Source: a virus. From it: a stretch of 64,000 nt of DNA. Where the stretch lies: positions 32,504 through 96,503 of the IMG/VR virus record IMGVR_UViG_3300040758_000047; one strand, given 5' to 3'. Under the pieces are notes generated by a model. That model was not told the DNA's origin. It was given only the letters and a program-made list of their open reading frames with translations, and made no database searches. Positions 49,539 to 56,718 of the stretch are shown here, piece by piece (positions within the stretch are counted from its first letter, which is position 1; each line of letters starts with the position of its first letter). The position numbers and the translations under genes were made by a program.

Positions 49539-49907
49539 ATGAACACTGAAAAACACGATCTTGCACACTACATGGCGCTGCCATATACGAAACTACTTCG
49601 TCCCGATACGGACGGCGACATCGTTGCAAGAATTGTAGAACTGCCTGGGTGCTCTGCTCATGGAGAGAACGCAGAAGAGGCGCTAGAGAATCTTCAGGAG
49701 GCACAGCGCCTGTGGCTGGAGGACTGCATCGAGGCAGGCGATCCTGTACCTGAGCCAGAAAAGGAGGATCCCCTTCCGAGCGGAAAGTGGGTTCAGCGTG
49801 TACCGCGCAGTTTGCATCAGCGTCTCGTCAGGGCAGCAAACTCTGAGCGCGTCAGTCTCAATCAGCTTGTGACATCAATGCTGTCCGAGAGGATCAGCTT
49901 ACGGTAG
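49539..49907 (+). CDS. hicB: HicB-type antitoxin, orphan
   Basis: 122 residues. The first 65 residues (DIVARIVELPGCSAHGENAE, then EALENLQEAQRLWLEDCIEA) form the partial-RNase H-like HicB fold, and SLHQRLVRAANSERVSLNQL near the C-terminus is a ribbon-helix-helix DNA-binding domain. No HicA toxin is next to it. Flanking direct repeats mark it as an inserted cassette. It may act as an anti-toxin against a host HicA or as a repressor; the inverted repeat upstream fits autoregulation. Confidence 0.75.
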   Translation: MNTEKHDLAHYMALPYTKLLRPDTDGDIVARIVELPGCSAHGENAEEALENLQEAQRLWLEDCIEAGDPVPEPEKEDPLPSGKWVQRVPRSLHQRLVRAANSERVSLNQLVTSMLSERISLR

Positions 49908-49972
49908 TGTCCTAAATCTGAAAACGGGATTTTTAAAGTAGCCCACTACCAGCAGAGAGTCCTGTATTCTTT
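49903..49972. repeat. Right repeats of the HicB cassette
   Basis: GGTAGTGTCCTAAA (49903-49916) and CAGAGAGTCCTGTATTCTTT (49953-49972), matching the left copies. Confidence 0.6.
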
Positions 49973-50002
49973 ATTACACAAGAGTAGGTATACTAGTGCC
50001 AT

Positions 50003-50623
50003 ATGGCTAGTGATGCCATCATGACGGCTGGCTACGCCCTAGTGTTTCTCGTCATTCTCCATCATCCCTTACGCCAAAAGCTACATTTGATGTTGTTCTC
50101 TTGCGCGTTTGCAGCCATCTACAACGTCGCTTACAGAACCGCAGTATGGTATATCCCTTTGGATGGGATCGCGCTGTTTGTGAGGCTCCTAGCCCCCTTG
50201 GAGGCCGTTTGGAACGTCATCGAGGTGAGGAAGGATTGTCGGTTCGGATTCGCTGGACTTTGCGCAGCCCTATCGTTGGGGATCTACAACCCGAACGTGC
50301 TGGCTTGGGGATATTTACCGATCAGGAACCTAAGTACCTTATCCGTGGCTGGAGTCTGCCTGATGGTTAGCTTAGGGAACCACTTCGAGCCATTCACTAA
50401 GAACCGGCTGCTCTCAGTCCACATTGAACTTCAGACCGCTTGGATGATCTTGCACGCCCTTACTTCGGCGTCTTACCACTTCTTAACCACAGCCCAGAGA
50501 TGGGACACAGCCCGGTGGTTTTACGTGGCCGGATCTGTGGTGATCTTCGGCCTATATCACCACTTCTTTTTTAAGAGTCCGGTGGGACAGGTGGCGGGCC
50601 AGGTGGGTCGCTTAACGCTTTGA
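50003..50623 (+). CDS. Multi-spanning membrane protein
   Basis: 206 residues with five to six predicted transmembrane helices (AGYALVFLVILHHPLRQKL, then FGLYHHFFF at the end). TATACT at 49989-49994 predicts a start at about 50001, two bases before the ATG, so the mRNA appears leaderless. Its 3' end is overlapped by an opposite-strand gene. Not recognised as a holin. Confidence 0.6.
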   Translation: MASDAIMTAGYALVFLVILHHPLRQKLHLMLFSCAFAAIYNVAYRTAVWYIPLDGIALFVRLLAPLEAVWNVIEVRKDCRFGFAGLCAALSLGIYNPNVLAWGYLPIRNLSTLSVAGVCLMVSLGNHFEPFTKNRLLSVHIELQTAWMILHALTSASYHFLTTAQRWDTARWFYVAGSVVIFGLYHHFFFKSPVGQVAGQVGRLTL

Positions 50624-50732
50624 CGAGATCCTGGAGTAATTTTTCTGCTTCTGCGGTGGTTGGGGTGCCAATGGCCTTTAGGATCGCCAGCACCTTGTTG
50701 AGAACAACAATTATTAGCTGCTCGTACTTCAT
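50571..50732 (-). CDS. 53-residue protein overlapping the membrane gene
   Basis: Reads MKYEQLIIVVLNKVLAILKA and ends PPGPPPVPPDS. ATG after no strong ribosome binding site. Antiparallel overlap of 53 bp with the gene ending at 50623. Helix plus Pro-rich tail. Confidence 0.5.
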   Translation of the reverse strand: MKYEQLIIVVLNKVLAILKAIGTPTTAEAEKLLQDLVKALSDPPGPPPVPPDS

Positions 50733-50744
50733 GGTCTAATCCCC

Positions 50745-51011
50745 TTACCGATCATGGCTAGACCGCCATGCCGCATCGTCTTTGTCGTGCTGTTCCAAAA
50801 TACCTCGAACTCGGGCCTGTTCCTCGCGGACTGAATTTAAGTCACTCATGACCTTTTGTTGGTTGTTTTGGACCATGTTGATCCGTTCGGCCTGTGCGTC
50901 TATCTTGGCCCCAAGGTTTCCCCAAGAGACCGCGAGCCCCATAAGAACCAATAGGATGGTGAGGACTTGTCCAGCGTCTACTTTCCAGGTCAACTGCGGC
51001 ATTTGCGTCAT
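50745..51011 (-). CDS. Membrane-anchored coiled coil, spanin- or XhlA-like
   Basis: 88 residues. One transmembrane helix (VLTILLVLMGLAVSWGNLGA) and then a helical coiled coil (IDAQAERINMVQNNQQKVMS). Same topology as inner-membrane spanins and XhlA-type lysis accessory proteins. It sits in the lysis-like block. Confidence 0.5.
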   Translation of the reverse strand: MTQMPQLTWKVDAGQVLTILLVLMGLAVSWGNLGAKIDAQAERINMVQNNQQKVMSDLNSVREEQARVRGILEQHDKDDAAWRSSHDR

Positions 51012-51075
51012 CTCCTAAAGCCCACGGCAGAGATGCGCGCCCTACAACTTCAATCTTATCATGGGTCTCTTACCC

Positions 51076-51091
51076 AGTACAACGTGGGACT
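51076..51091. promoter_or_regulatory. parS-like palindrome over a stop codon
   Basis: AGTACAACGTGGGACT; on the minus strand its AGT follows the T of the TAG stop. Confidence 0.75.
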
Positions 51092-51446
51092 AGAGTACCA
51101 CAAACTCCCAATCAATTTGCCCGTTGTCCACCATTCCCAACAGACTCCAGACCTTCTCCCCGAGGTCGATCCCGGCTCCATTGGTCGGACGCCCCGTCAT
51201 GTCAGTTCCACTCTCTGCTTGCGGGCGCTGGCCATCAAAGACATAGGCGTCATCGTTGATATTCCATGGACCGACATCAAGGACAATCGCCAGGGAGGAC
51301 TTGGTGTTTAGGGGATTAGTCAACTGGATGAAGCAACCGAGGGCTTTGGTGGATGGAAGTGCCACGAAGGGGACAACAGTGTCGATCACGTAGCCGCTGG
51401 CTGTGCGCTGTCCCACTAACCCTTCGCGGGTAGCTTTGACAATCAC
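51090..51446 (-). CDS. RlpA-like double-psi beta-barrel protein
   Basis: 118 residues. LDVGPWNINDDAYVFDG and GRPTNGAGIDLGEKVWSLLG match the DPBB/RlpA-3D fold, with the conserved Asp in GAGIDLG. These act as murein hydrolases or wall-binding proteins, so it may be the lysin or a tail-lysis part. Its stop TAG is made by a parS-like site. Confidence 0.6.
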   Translation of the reverse strand: MIVKATREGLVGQRTASGYVIDTVVPFVALPSTKALGCFIQLTNPLNTKSSLAIVLDVGPWNINDDAYVFDGQRPQAESGTDMTGRPTNGAGIDLGEKVWSLLGMVDNGQIDWEFVVL

Positions 51447-51649
51447 GGCGTCTTTATGCCGTTCTTGGCCCCGACCAAGGCTTTATTAGCGCCGATGATT
51501 TGCAGCACGTTGTAGAGCCAAGTATAGAACGGGTTACCCATCGGCTGCGGGGTGGGCATCGAGTGGATTACCCACGAGTAGATCCACAGCGCGACAGGCC
51601 CAGAGAACCAACCCCAGTGCTGCTGGAAGAATTGAACTATCTGCGTCAT
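51443..51649 (-). CDS. Small membrane protein, holin candidate
   Basis: 68 residues with one or two spans (GWFSGPVALWIYSWVIHSM) and a basic end. It is coupled to the DPBB gene (ATGA). Position and size suit a holin. Not proven. Confidence 0.45.
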   Translation of the reverse strand: MTQIVQFFQQHWGWFSGPVALWIYSWVIHSMPTPQPMGNPFYTWLYNVLQIIGANKALVGAKNGIKTP

Positions 51650-51825
51650 TGCTTTGCTCCTAACTTGATGGTTGAGGTCACTGTGGCCCCATCCAGGCGG
51701 TCCACAAGTGCCACAAGCTGCGACACGACCGCTTCCAGCCGCGTCATGAAGTCGCCTTCGATCTTCTCGCCAGCCGTAGCCACTGTCTGCGCCGCCTGCT
51801 CGCCCGCCGATTCGCCGAATGCCAT
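51646..51825 (-). CDS. 59-residue helical protein
   Basis: ATG at 51825 after AGGAGG; MAFGESAGEQAAQTVATAGE then a helix (VSQLVALVDRLDGAT). ATGA overlap with the next gene. Role unknown. Confidence 0.6.
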   Translation of the reverse strand: MAFGESAGEQAAQTVATAGEKIEGDFMTRLEAVVSQLVALVDRLDGATVTSTIKLGAKQ

Positions 51826-51833
51826 GCCGCCTC

Positions 51834-53648
51834 CTAGGACACCTGAGAGATCAGCCAGACATCCGTACATAGATTTGCGTCGAGGATGTAGGCGTAGGGA
51901 ATCGAGGCGTACCCTCGCTTGCCCCAAGCCGTTCCCCACGAGTTCTGCATGATGAAGCTCTGCGGCGGAATGTCGGCCAAGCCATTGTCCGTGTAGCCTA
52001 CCAGACGCACGCAATGCCCCCCTAATTGGTTCTCGCTCGCTCCTGGCATAGGTACGTCGCCGCTCGCCGCCACGGCATCCGACTCGAACGAATCGTACAC
52101 TAAGATACCGATCACCAGCCCGTGCGCTGGATCGGTTCGCACCGCGCGGGCTAGTGATGTAGTCGAGTTGCCATAGGCCAGAGCCGTCTTCAGATCCGTC
52201 AAGTCCTGATTGACACTCTGCGCGCCCAACGCAAGGAACTGCAAGGCGTCGGCATAGCACTTGTCCGGCGGCTGGACGGCAAACTGCGAAATGTCGTAAG
52301 GCCACTCCGTCTCAGAGCAAGCGCCTTGAGTTTGTACGGCAGCGATACCGTCTGGGATTGTAGCCCCAGCGTCTTGCGGGACGGTCCCCTCGATCACGCG
52401 GCTGCAATAATACACAAAAAGACGACTCCGCATTGTGAGCGGTTCTCCTTGAGCCAAAGCCTGAGCCTCCAGTTCTTCGCAGGTTCCATTGGCAGTGCAA
52501 GAGTTCCCGGAGATCAGTATAGAACCACTGCGCCTAGTAATCAGTATGGAATTGGGGACGGAGGCGCAGAACACTTCGCCCTTGTAATAATCGGGTTTGA
52601 ACGTCTCCCGCGGTTTTAGGTTGAGATGATCGGTTTCCCATTGAGTCAGGTATCGTTCAGACGAACGAGAAACAATCGGAACACCGTCATTCCGCACGGC
52701 TGGCGCCCTAAGTTCAGCCCTATAAATTGAGGATCGATTACCACATTTGAGCAGCAGTTCCTGCAAGTCATCGATCATCCCATCGCTCGTGCTAAAAAAC
52801 TGATGCGGGCGCTTCCCGGTGTGGGTTTGGTCACCAAAAAATGATAGAAACAGTTTGATTTGGCGTTGTGATGCAAAGCGGATAATCCCCGGCACTCTTT
52901 TGGCTGATGCCGATCTGCCATTGCATCCACACGACTCACGGAACCAGTTAGCCAACTCAGCACTGAAGAACGTCCATTTACGCGGAGCGCTCTCGTAAAT
53001 GCCCAATCGCTGCGCCAACGAAGCGATGATGTTATACCGCCCGTCGTTGAAGCAGCAGAATCCGCCAACCCTATTCTCTTTGGCTTCGGAATCGGAAATC
53101 CATCCATCTGAGATAACCAGCGCGGCAAGGGATATCAGATCATCCCCACTCAGTTCGTATTTGCCGATCCGAAGGCCCCTCAAGTCTATTCCGGTCCATC
53201 CTCGCGGAGCAGCCAAAAGGCCCGCGATGGAAGGGATGCTATCGGCAGTCTCAAATCCGAAACCTGCACTTTTGCGAGGGCGAATGTACATGCGGTGATT
53301 CGGCGTTACCGCGCAATCGAGTGAACGATGGTCGGCAAAATACATCGGGCCTTCATAGACGTACCGAAAAAGGGCGGTCGGGTGCTGATACTCAAATGCA
53401 TGGGTTAACGGATTTACTGTGGCAAGAGAATCGTGCCCATCGTATGCGTTCCACGGCTTCCATCCGCTCTCTGTGAGCACTTCGGTTTTATCATCATGGC
53501 ATCCAAGCGAGCCCTGATCGACTACCGGAGGTTGCAAATTCCGCATGTCGAGGTCTTGAGGCAGCGTGAAGTGCGGAGCGTCGAAGACTCGGTACCGCGC
53601 CTTTTTAGCGCTCGGTGTGGGGATGCAGCCGTAAATGTGCTTTGACAT
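51834..53648 (-). CDS. Papain-family cysteine protease interrupted by an intein
   Basis: 604 residues, ATG at 53648. The extein halves join as QPPVVDQGSLG / SCTANGTCEELEAQ, rebuilding the QGxxGSCxA motif with the catalytic Cys as the second residue after the splice junction. The His is in GGHCVRLVGY and the Asn in MQNSWGTAWGKRGY. The spliced protein is about 271 residues, a typical C1A peptidase domain. No clear pro-region or signal peptide is seen. The protease cannot be active until splicing, because the intein splits the active site. Confidence 0.88.
   Translation of the reverse strand: MSKHIYGCIPTPSAKKARYRVFDAPHFTLPQDLDMRNLQPPVVDQGSLGCHDDKTEVLTESGWKPWNAYDGHDSLATVNPLTHAFEYQHPTALFRYVYEGPMYFADHRSLDCAVTPNHRMYIRPRKSAGFGFETADSIPSIAGLLAAPRGWTGIDLRGLRIGKYELSGDDLISLAALVISDGWISDSEAKENRVGGFCCFNDGRYNIIASLAQRLGIYESAPRKWTFFSAELANWFRESCGCNGRSASAKRVPGIIRFASQRQIKLFLSFFGDQTHTGKRPHQFFSTSDGMIDDLQELLLKCGNRSSIYRAELRAPAVRNDGVPIVSRSSERYLTQWETDHLNLKPRETFKPDYYKGEVFCASVPNSILITRRSGSILISGNSCTANGTCEELEAQALAQGEPLTMRSRLFVYYCSRVIEGTVPQDAGATIPDGIAAVQTQGACSETEWPYDISQFAVQPPDKCYADALQFLALGAQSVNQDLTDLKTALAYGNSTTSLARAVRTDPAHGLVIGILVYDSFESDAVAASGDVPMPGASENQLGGHCVRLVGYTDNGLADIPPQSFIMQNSWGTAWGKRGYASIPYAYILDANLCTDVWLISQVS
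52503..53501 (-). mobile_element. Intein with a degenerate LAGLIDADG region
   Basis: 333 residues (codons 50-382). It begins Cys-His-Asp-Asp and ends SILISGN followed by Ser. Block B contains AVTPNHRMYI (TxxH). SLAALVISDGWISD resembles a LAGLIDADG motif. Block F is VFCASVPNSILITRRSGS. The penultimate residue is Gly rather than His, as in many phage inteins. The insertion lies one residue before the catalytic Cys. Confidence 0.85.
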
Positions 53649-53649
53649 T

Positions 53650-54405
53650 TCAGGACTTCTCCGTCCTTGCATGAGGCAGGAAGTACCGTATGCCAGGCGT
53701 ATCGGGGATCGGAATCGACGACGTTAGCTGCAAAGTGTTGATCGCTATCGGTTTCGCTGGCAATAACATCCTGAGCTTCGCCGCTTTCTTCGCAGCCCGG
53801 CTACCGGGTCTTGGCTGGCGGTCGGTGTACTCATACGTGGTCACGCCAGCGCCCGGCATTACGGTCACGGTTGGGAATGGAACCGATGTGGTAGGAGCGA
53901 ACACGGACTGGAGCGTAATCGCCGGGTTAGGCGCTTGCTTCTGAAATACTGCGCTTATCGCAGGTAGTTCCTGGGCCACGCCAGCGGATGCGTCTGCGAC
54001 GATAAGACCGGCTCTCTCCGATATGGTGCCAATCAATCCGGCGCTCGCGCCTACGGGGATGGCGAGGTTTGCGGCAAACACGGTAATGGTGGCCACTTTA
54101 GCCAACAGCGACTTATTAGCCGCGCCCTGTAGGTTGAGTTGCGCGGCATTGGGCGCGATCAGGTGCAGGTTATCGGGAGCCGGAAGAGCCCTGACCGCGT
54201 GCGACATTTGAATGAAGGACGTCGTGCAGGGGACGGTTGACCAAATATCCACCTCTACGGGCGTCATATTATGGGCGGCAGGGATGAAGTCCGTCACCGT
54301 CCCCTGCGGGAGCACGGTCACTTGCACGGAAATACTAGCGCAGGGCGGCGGCACTTGCGCGATAGCGACCGCCGCCAACGTTAGGATAACCAGAAAGACT
54401 TTCAT
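53650..54405 (-). CDS. Secreted protein of unknown function
   Basis: 251 residues with a signal peptide (MKVFLVILTLAAVAIAQ). Mature part is Ala/Val-rich with PFPTVTVMPGAGVTTYEYTD and a basic KKAAKLRMLLP. The ribosome binding site GAGGAG is part of the 44-bp repeat shared with 54995-55038. It may be a decoration protein. Confidence 0.6.
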   Translation of the reverse strand: MKVFLVILTLAAVAIAQVPPPCASISVQVTVLPQGTVTDFIPAAHNMTPVEVDIWSTVPCTTSFIQMSHAVRALPAPDNLHLIAPNAAQLNLQGAANKSLLAKVATITVFAANLAIPVGASAGLIGTISERAGLIVADASAGVAQELPAISAVFQKQAPNPAITLQSVFAPTTSVPFPTVTVMPGAGVTTYEYTDRQPRPGSRAAKKAAKLRMLLPAKPIAINTLQLTSSIPIPDTPGIRYFLPHARTEKS

Positions 54406-54409
54406 ATAT

Positions 54410-54453
54410 CTCCTCTACGAGATCTTTCCCAGCGCTGCCTCGATCTCCAGTTC
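54410..54453. repeat. Left 44-bp direct repeat
   Basis: Copy of the 3' end of the gene at 55000 (coding for ELEIEAALGKIS and stop, plus GAGGAG); one mismatch with 54995-55038. Confidence 0.85.
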
Positions 54454-54505
54454 GAAGTTTCGGCGGCTAGCATTTCGGTTCTCCCTCCCGATGTTTGGGG
54501 AATTT

Positions 54506-54986
54506 ACTTGAGTACAGCAGTTCATTCTCCGACTGCCCTTAAAACGTTGATAATAAGCGTGTCACGAACAACCTGCAAGTCATCCGTTATCAAATGGGCC
54601 ATCTTCACCATCAGGTCAGGCTCGCGTAATCCTGGCACATAAACGATGACAAGTTTGCCCGCGCCACAGGCCCAACCAGCTTCCAAGCTGGCAGACACAC
54701 CGCATGGCATCACGTATACACACGCGTCGCAGGCTTTCAGTGCTCCCATATCTCGATTGAATCCACGTTCAGCGCATGGATGATCCAACCCAGCCAAGTA
54801 CTTGGGAACATCACTAGGCCAATCCAGCCATGCTGGATCGACCTCAGACCAATGAAAACCATCGGAGTCCATGAAGTCATAGACGGTATGACCATCTTCG
54901 CGAAGTGCCGCCACAACAGACGGCTGAAACTTGTTCCGCCAAGAACTAGCCACGTAAACGTTCATATGTCTCCGCTGTACTCAAGT
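54506..54986 (-). mobile_element. Deoxyribosyltransferase cassette with inverted ends
   Basis: ACTTGAGTACAGC (54506-54518) and GCTGTACTCAAGT (54974-54986) are perfect 13-bp inverted repeats closely flanking one gene, inside the 44-bp direct repeats. Confidence 0.55.
54522..54965 (-). CDS. Nucleoside 2-deoxyribosyltransferase-like protein
   Basis: 147 residues. The pattern MNVYVASSWRNKFQPSVVAA, DGHTVYDFMDSDGFHWSEVD, and CGVSASLEAGWACGAGKLVI matches the nucleoside 2-deoxyribosyltransferase/YtoQ-like Rossmann-type fold, with the ASLEAGWA helix carrying the usual Glu. It would exchange or hydrolyse bases on deoxyribonucleosides, useful for nucleotide salvage or DNA base modification. It is a cassette inserted downstream of the dockerin-like gene. 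Confidence 0.65.
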   Translation of the reverse strand: MNVYVASSWRNKFQPSVVAALREDGHTVYDFMDSDGFHWSEVDPAWLDWPSDVPKYLAGLDHPCAERGFNRDMGALKACDACVYVMPCGVSASLEAGWACGAGKLVIVYVPGLREPDLMVKMAHLITDDLQVVRDTLIINVLRAVGE

Positions 54987-54994
54987 CGCGGACA

Positions 54995-55038
54995 CTCCTC
55001 TACGAGATCTTTCCGAGCGCTGCCTCGATCTCCAGTTC
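54995..55038. repeat. Right 44-bp direct repeat
   Basis: The original 3' end of the dockerin-like gene and its following AGGAG. Confidence 0.85.
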
Positions 55039-55629
55039 CACATCGTCGAGGCCGCATTTACCGTCGCCGACGTTGGCCGCTTGGCCGGTACATGTGCCGT
55101 GTAGCGCGTCCGAGATCATGGCAAGGACATCGGCTATTGCTGCCGTGCAATCTCCGGTGATGGCATACACCGAGCAGATGTTGAAAGCCCCAGAGGTGGC
55201 CGTCAACGTTACCGGGCCTCCGGCGCTGGTAGCTGCGGCGGGGCTGGATACCGATACCGTTGCCGATTGCGGCTTGGTGCTGGCCGGGATAGCGATTGGC
55301 ACGGTCAGCAACGCGCCGCTACCGATCACCGTGTCGTTCAGCGTGCTGGAGCCAGCCAGAATAAAAGCGGCACCGTTGACCGTGACCGCCTTGACCGCAG
55401 CGGTGGCCGCCGCGCCAAGCGCGAGCGTACCAGGTGTCAGCGTGGTCGGCGTGGTGGCAACTGTTCCACCGAATGCCGCGATACCGGACGATGGGGAGGA
55501 GTCGCTGAACGCAATGGTGGCAGTAACGGACTGTCCGGGCCATACCTGCGTCGGGGCCACGGTGACAGAGAGAGATTGCGCACCGGCCAGTGCTCCAGCC
55601 AGCGCGAAGAGAATCGTTAGTCGTTTCAT
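55000..55629 (-). CDS. Secreted cohesin-like plus dockerin-like protein
   Basis: 209 residues. Signal peptide (MKRLTILFALAGALAGAQ). Residues about 20-130 (SLSVTVAPTQVWPGQSVTAT) resemble a cohesin-type or Ig-like beta-sandwich. The C-terminus (ITGDCTAAIADVLAMISDAL and VGDGKCGLDDVELEIEAAL) has two dockerin-like calcium/helix units. Exported and possibly attached to a partner. Virion or anti-host roles are possible. Confidence 0.6.
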   Translation of the reverse strand: MKRLTILFALAGALAGAQSLSVTVAPTQVWPGQSVTATIAFSDSSPSSGIAAFGGTVATTPTTLTPGTLALGAAATAAVKAVTVNGAAFILAGSSTLNDTVIGSGALLTVPIAIPASTKPQSATVSVSSPAAATSAGGPVTLTATSGAFNICSVYAITGDCTAAIADVLAMISDALHGTCTGQAANVGDGKCGLDDVELEIEAALGKIS

Positions 55630-55631
55630 AG

Positions 55632-55829
55632 TTACTCCGTTGTTCCTCGGGCGGCGTTGCCGTCTGCCGCCTGCTTGCGTAACCGCTGGTTCTCCACGAG
55701 TTCATCCGCCAGTTGGGATGCGAGAGATTGAACACGGGCGCGAAGGCGCTCGATCTCCCGCTCGGCGTCTTGAAGCTCAGGCGGGGGCGGCTTTACGGTG
55801 AGTCCTTCATTCTGATTAATTACTCCCAT
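55632..55829 (-). CDS. Short coiled-coil protein, downstream duplicate
   Basis: 65 residues (MGVINQNEGLTVKPPPPELQ then EREIERLRARVQSLASQLAD). The coil and its DNA are 90% identical over 142 bp to the gene at 56227-56652. It overlaps the methyltransferase stop by ten bases. Confidence 0.5.
   Translation of the reverse strand: MGVINQNEGLTVKPPPPELQDAEREIERLRARVQSLASQLADELVENQRLRKQAADGNAARGTTE
55654..55795. repeat. 142-bp repeat, left copy
   Basis: About 90% identical to 56402-56543, same strand. Confidence 0.85.
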
Positions 55830-56230
55830 GGTTGGGGAATTATATACCCTTCAATATCTGGAAAGTTTGGGACTGCTATAACATCGTTAGACAGGCTTCG
55901 CAGTCCATAAAGCAATATCGGCTCCCAGTTGTTGAAGCCGCGAAGTTTCCCGTTACGCTGCACCGATCCCAAGCGAACCCAAGCCATCACCCAATCTGGG
56001 CGCGGATAATCGTACATTGCTTTCACTCCTGAAAATAGCGCAACCGGGGCGATACTGCGGGCAATAGGCAACCATGATTCCCACGGTACGATAGACATAT
56101 CCCACGGGGCCTTGTGCATCCCATATGGCGGGTCTGTCAACGTCAGATTCACATTCGTCAACGTCGGCAGAATGTCGCGGCAGTCTCCGTGGTAGATTGT
56201 GATCCTATTTTCTTCGTAATAGGGCTTCAC
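55820..56230 (-). CDS. N4/N6 DNA methyltransferase, short
   Basis: 136 residues. HGDCRDILPTLTNVNLTLTD and DPPYGMHK contain motif IV DPPY of an N6-adenine or N4-cytosine methyltransferase. KLRGFNNWEPILLYGLR fits the next strands. The FxGxG AdoMet motif is not evident, and the protein is shorter than usual (about 230-300), so it may be partial or use a compact fold. It lies between two copies of a coiled-coil gene. Confidence 0.6.
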   Translation of the reverse strand: MKPYYEENRITIYHGDCRDILPTLTNVNLTLTDPPYGMHKAPWDMSIVPWESWLPIARSIAPVALFSGVKAMYDYPRPDWVMAWVRLGSVQRNGKLRGFNNWEPILLYGLRSLSNDVIAVPNFPDIEGYIIPQPWE

Positions 56231-56652
56231 TTGTTACCCTCGTGCGGTCCCGCCTTCAACACATTTTCAGCTCTATCTACGTTTTCCAAATACTGTTTGA
56301 TTCTCTTCCTTATTCTCCGGCGAAGCCCAGGAACCAATGGATTACCTTGACCAAACTCGGCACAAACGATGTTTGTTAACCTTCTAACTAGTACGTCATT
56401 CGCGTTGCCGTCTGCCGCCTGCTTGCGTAACCGCTGGTTCTCCACGCGTTCATCCGCTAGTTGGGATGCGAGAGATGCGACGTGGGCACGAAGACGTTCA
56501 ATCTCCCGCTCGGCCTCTTGAAGCTCAGGCGCGGGCGCCTTTATGGTATCATCTTCAGGTAATCTACGAAGAGACTCATAATACCCATGACAAATGCACC
56601 TACACTTTAATGATCCTTCTTCAGTAATACAATTACACAAAGCACAATTCAT
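56227..56652 (-). CDS. Coiled-coil protein with an N-terminal zinc motif
   Basis: 141 residues; ATG after GGAGAG. CALCNCITEEGSLKCRCIC may bind zinc. A coiled coil follows (EREIERLRAHVASLASQLAD), then a basic end. ATGA overlap with the methyltransferase. Confidence 0.55.
   Translation of the reverse strand: MNCALCNCITEEGSLKCRCICHGYYESLRRLPEDDTIKAPAPELQEAEREIERLRAHVASLASQLADERVENQRLRKQAADGNANDVLVRRLTNIVCAEFGQGNPLVPGLRRRIRKRIKQYLENVDRAENVLKAGPHEGNK
56402..56543. repeat. 142-bp repeat, right copy
   Basis: Matches 55654-55795. Confidence 0.85.
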
Positions 56653-56718
56653 GATCTCTCCATTGCTTAGAGGCGGCTTAAGTCAGAGTCAGCCGCCACG
56701 GAGACAGCGGCTAACTCG

